DNA from: Prunus persica
Taxonomy: Eukaryota > Streptophyta > Magnoliopsida > Rosales > Rosaceae
Assembly: GCF_000346465.2 (NCBI RefSeq)
Contig: NC_034010.1
Coordinates: 16,072,669-16,136,668 of the forward strand
Direction: 5' to 3'
DNA: 64,000 nucleotides
Shown: in pieces, positions 61,521 through 64,000 of the stretch
Position numbering within the stretch: the first letter of the stretch is position 1
Layout: each line of letters starts with the position of its first letter
Made by a program: the position numbers and the translations under genes
The notes under the pieces: model-generated
Told to the model about the DNA's origin: nothing
Database searches by the model: none
The model's input: the letters and a program-made list of their open reading frames with translations, nothing else

Positions 61521-62680
61521 GAAAAATTTCCACTATTTTTAATTTCCTCCAATATCTTATATGTGTTTATGTGTGTCTATGTTTATGTCTATATAATCTA
61601 CTATCACATATAATTAGAGATGGACAAAATCACATAAATTTTATTTCAACGATCACACAAAACTACAAGTTTTTATTTTTATATATTAATTTATTTCAAT
61701 CATGTCGGGAGGTATGAATAAAAAAACATTTAACCAGATATCTTGTGACTAAAAATGCGTGACCACACTGCATGCCATATTTGGATTCAATATAACTAAA
61801 TTTCTGTAACAGTAAAAGAAAAAAGAAAAAAATAAATAAATTTCTATTATAATATTTGTTACATATAATGACTTGAGTGAAATGTCCATTAGGCTCTGAT
61901 TGAGTTTGATTTGGCCTCCACGAGAACTCTTATCACTTGAAGAAGCCAACCCAACAAGGCCCAAATGCGTACGTTTAATGAGTTGTTTATTATTATATTT
62001 TAAAAATATAGTCGTGCAGTCATATTATTTATTAGAAAAAAATTAAGAAAAAAAACCCACTATAGCATCATTATTGTAATATTTATTAACAAAAATTAAA
62101 TAAAAAAGGACCTGAGTATTAGCGCCTAGGCGGCCTTTTTATTTTCTATAAATTTTTTTAAACAGTACAGCCGCACATTTATACTCCATGCGGCCATACT
62201 ATTAATTAAAAAAAAATTCCTGAGTAAGAACTAACAGCATGAAAAGCACCATTGCTCAACATGATTAGCCTTTGACAATTCCTCTTGCAATCTTGCAAGG
62301 GTATCTTTACTAGAAATTATGTGATTTCGAAAGTCATTACATTGATAAACCTACTTTGCCCCTCTTAGGTCCCACTATAAGTGTATTGCAAGTACCCTTC
62401 TACTCGGGAAAGACAGTTAACAGAGAGAGATTCCGCTAGACACAAAACATTAGCTTTCTCGACTACTACTAAATTATGTTACTGCATACATTATTTGTCG
62501 TAGAGAATTGCATGCTGAGTGGGAGTGGTATTGGTAATTGCTTCACTTTTTGAACAACACTTTACATGAAGAATAATACCACCTCTCTTACTACTATATC
62601 TATAAAACTTTATTTGAAATTGTTGTTCTGGTTGGCAAAGAGATTGAAAAATTACCATCTTGCATTTATTTTTAGGCTTA
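61521..62680. other. AT-rich spacer
   Basis: No gene found. A diffuse inverted pair (GCGCCTAGGCGGCC near 62121 and ATGCGGCCATACTATTAATT near 62190) and several poly(A) runs are present. A CACGAGAACTC-type short frame on the minus strand near 61910 is not convincing. Confidence 0.35.
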
Positions 62681-64000
62681 ACTGCTACAGTGCCCCCTGG
62701 AATATTGGTCAATTCTCATTTTACTCCCTCAAAGTTAAAGTGACCCACTTTGCCCTCTTGACCAAGGTTTCGTGTGTCACTTAAATACTTTCCATCAACG
62801 CCATTCCAAGTTCCGTTAAAATAATGACATGGTAGGGGTCTATTGATCAATTCGACTGAGTTGGGATTTTTCCCACCAATCTGAGGTTGTGACATGTACT
62901 TGTGGACCCCACAACAACTGATGTAGCTAAACCGATCGTTGGGCCTACTTATGTGGATTTGTGGACCCCAGCTTTAACAAAACAGCCACTATAATCTCTG
63001 AAAACTCAAAAATGAAAAGAGGAAATAAGCTTGGGAGGGAAAATTGAGATTTGGGGATTTTAGAGGTAGGGTTTGAGAATACGATCGAGAGAGAGGGAGA
63101 GTGTTGTGAGTTGGTTTTGAAAACTTGAAGGCAAGAAGAAGCAACGCGACTCGACGACGATGCCCGTTTGGCGAGAAGTAGGACAATGGCAACCTGTGTA
63201 CGACAAGTGATTCTTCTGAAAAGAGACTTTTTTTCTGAAAAAGAATCTTGTTCTGTTATGTGGAAAAGAATCTTGACCTGATAGTGATGTGTGTGTATGT
63301 ACAAATGGATAGTCTTTTGTGTTATGTGCTGTCGGGAGAGTGGGTTCTAATGCAATATACCTTTCTTGATGTGGTCCCATTTTTGTTTTCTTGTAGTTGG
63401 CTTTGAATATGTTAATCTAACCATGTTTGTTGTTTTGCTTTTAATAATTGGCTTAGAAACTATTTTGATGTTCTTTAAGACAAACCTTTTTTGTTTGTGA
63501 GTAGAGGACAAGGAGTTGGTCACTTTTGAAGTGCATCATGGTGGTAGAATTGTGAAAACAAACAGAACAAGTGGTGTGATACTGGTGGGTCTACAGGATA
63601 TTTGGATTGGTGTACTATAGAGTATATAAATATGTTAGAGATGTTGGAGCAAGTGAAACTGCTTGGGCACATGGGGAAAGTATCACTTAAATGAGTAGTA
63701 AATGATGAGTTACTGGATATAGACATGGATGGTGATGAGCTGTTAATTTTGTGTGATAAGGTACCACTTTCTTATGAGAGAGTGGTGCTAATTTATGTAC
63801 AACACATTGAAGAGGAAGGTATTACAGTGAATGAGGATTGTGAAGAGGTAGGTGCAACTTTGAATGAGGATAGTGAAGAGGAAGGTGCGGCTTTGAATGA
63901 GGATATTGGGCCTGTTATTGAGGATATTGGGCCACTAAACAATGATGGAAATGGGGGTTTTACTTAAGGTTATGGGCCACTGAACAATGATAAAGAGGGG
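62681..64000 (+). pseudogene. Left part of a second, degraded MULE, cut by the window edge
   Basis: The stretch from 62681 has a transposon-end style (CAGTGCCCCCTGGAATATTG, TTTTACTCCCTCAAAGTT). At 63517-63590 a frame reads VTFEVHHGGRIV, then in another frame TGGSTGYLDWCTIEYINML. These match the layout of the PB1-like N-terminal domain of plant MULE transposases (HHGG ... VGG). TGA follows at 63692-63694, then a longer open part (NDELLDIDMDGDELLILCDK) with Glu-rich repeats (GATLNEDSEEEGAALNED) and a TAA near 63965. A frameshift and stops show it is decayed. The catalytic part lies outside the window. Confidence 0.5.

Noticed and set aside
63060..63380. A minus-strand protein of about 106-119 residues at the right edge
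   Set aside because: Overlapping frames of similar length on the same strand, simple Ser/Phe/Leu-rich composition and position inside a degraded transposon end argue against a gene.

Overview
This is nuclear DNA of a eudicot plant, probably a woody member of the rose family (Rosaceae). The family is an inference from overall look; the eudicot call is firmer. Genes have short GT-AG introns, intergenic DNA is AT-rich, and the window contains a plant augmin subunit, a plastid sugar-phosphate translocator, a plant B3 domain and many plant transposon families. About 60 percent or more of the window is transposon-derived.

Host genes. AUG7 (augmin subunit 7) lies on the minus strand at 2227-9845. 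It has nine coding exons that I could place splice site by splice site, giving a 331-residue protein. XPT (plastid xylulose-5-phosphate/phosphate translocator) lies on the plus strand at 23467-24807 as one uninterrupted exon. These are the counterparts of Arabidopsis neighbours At5g17620 and At5g17630, so an old gene pair is preserved, but here its spacer is stretched to 13.6 kb, largely by a Ty3/gypsy insertion. A two-exon B3-domain gene fragment follows at 26426-27220.

Mobile elements, left to right: a tRNA-type SINE (1623-1795); a 5'-truncated L1-type LINE in AUG7 intron 7 (3612-5998); a complete but mutated Tekay-type chromovirus (12604-22047) with a 5-bp target duplication; a second SINE (25615-25719); a MITE (27691-28070); a 15.4-kb Mutator-like element, MULE (28480-43906), with 129-bp terminal inverted repeats and a perfect 9-bp target duplication; a CACTA element (about 44531-50280); a short non-autonomous copia element (51908-55251) with nearly identical 260-bp LTRs; two head-to-tail MITEs (56695-57410); a PIF/Harbinger-like relic (about 58910-59570); further foldback elements; and the degraded start of another MULE at the right edge.

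The MULE is the most interesting unit. Besides an intact 817-residue transposase it carries a DUF1985-ULP1 cysteine protease gene (all catalytic residues present, but three premature stops), a small GRF zinc-finger protein with a C-terminal membrane segment, and two opposite-strand genes that look like paralogues of each other and that I do not recognise. MULEs with ULP1 genes are known (Kaonashi-type in Arabidopsis, CUMULE in melon). The GRF gene plus the paralogous pair make this a larger cargo set than I know to be described.

The second notable structure is in the 5' LTR of the Tekay element (20122-20375): five short hairpins that share one nearly invariant loop while their stems differ in sequence yet still pair. 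The whole block is absent from the 3' LTR of the same element.
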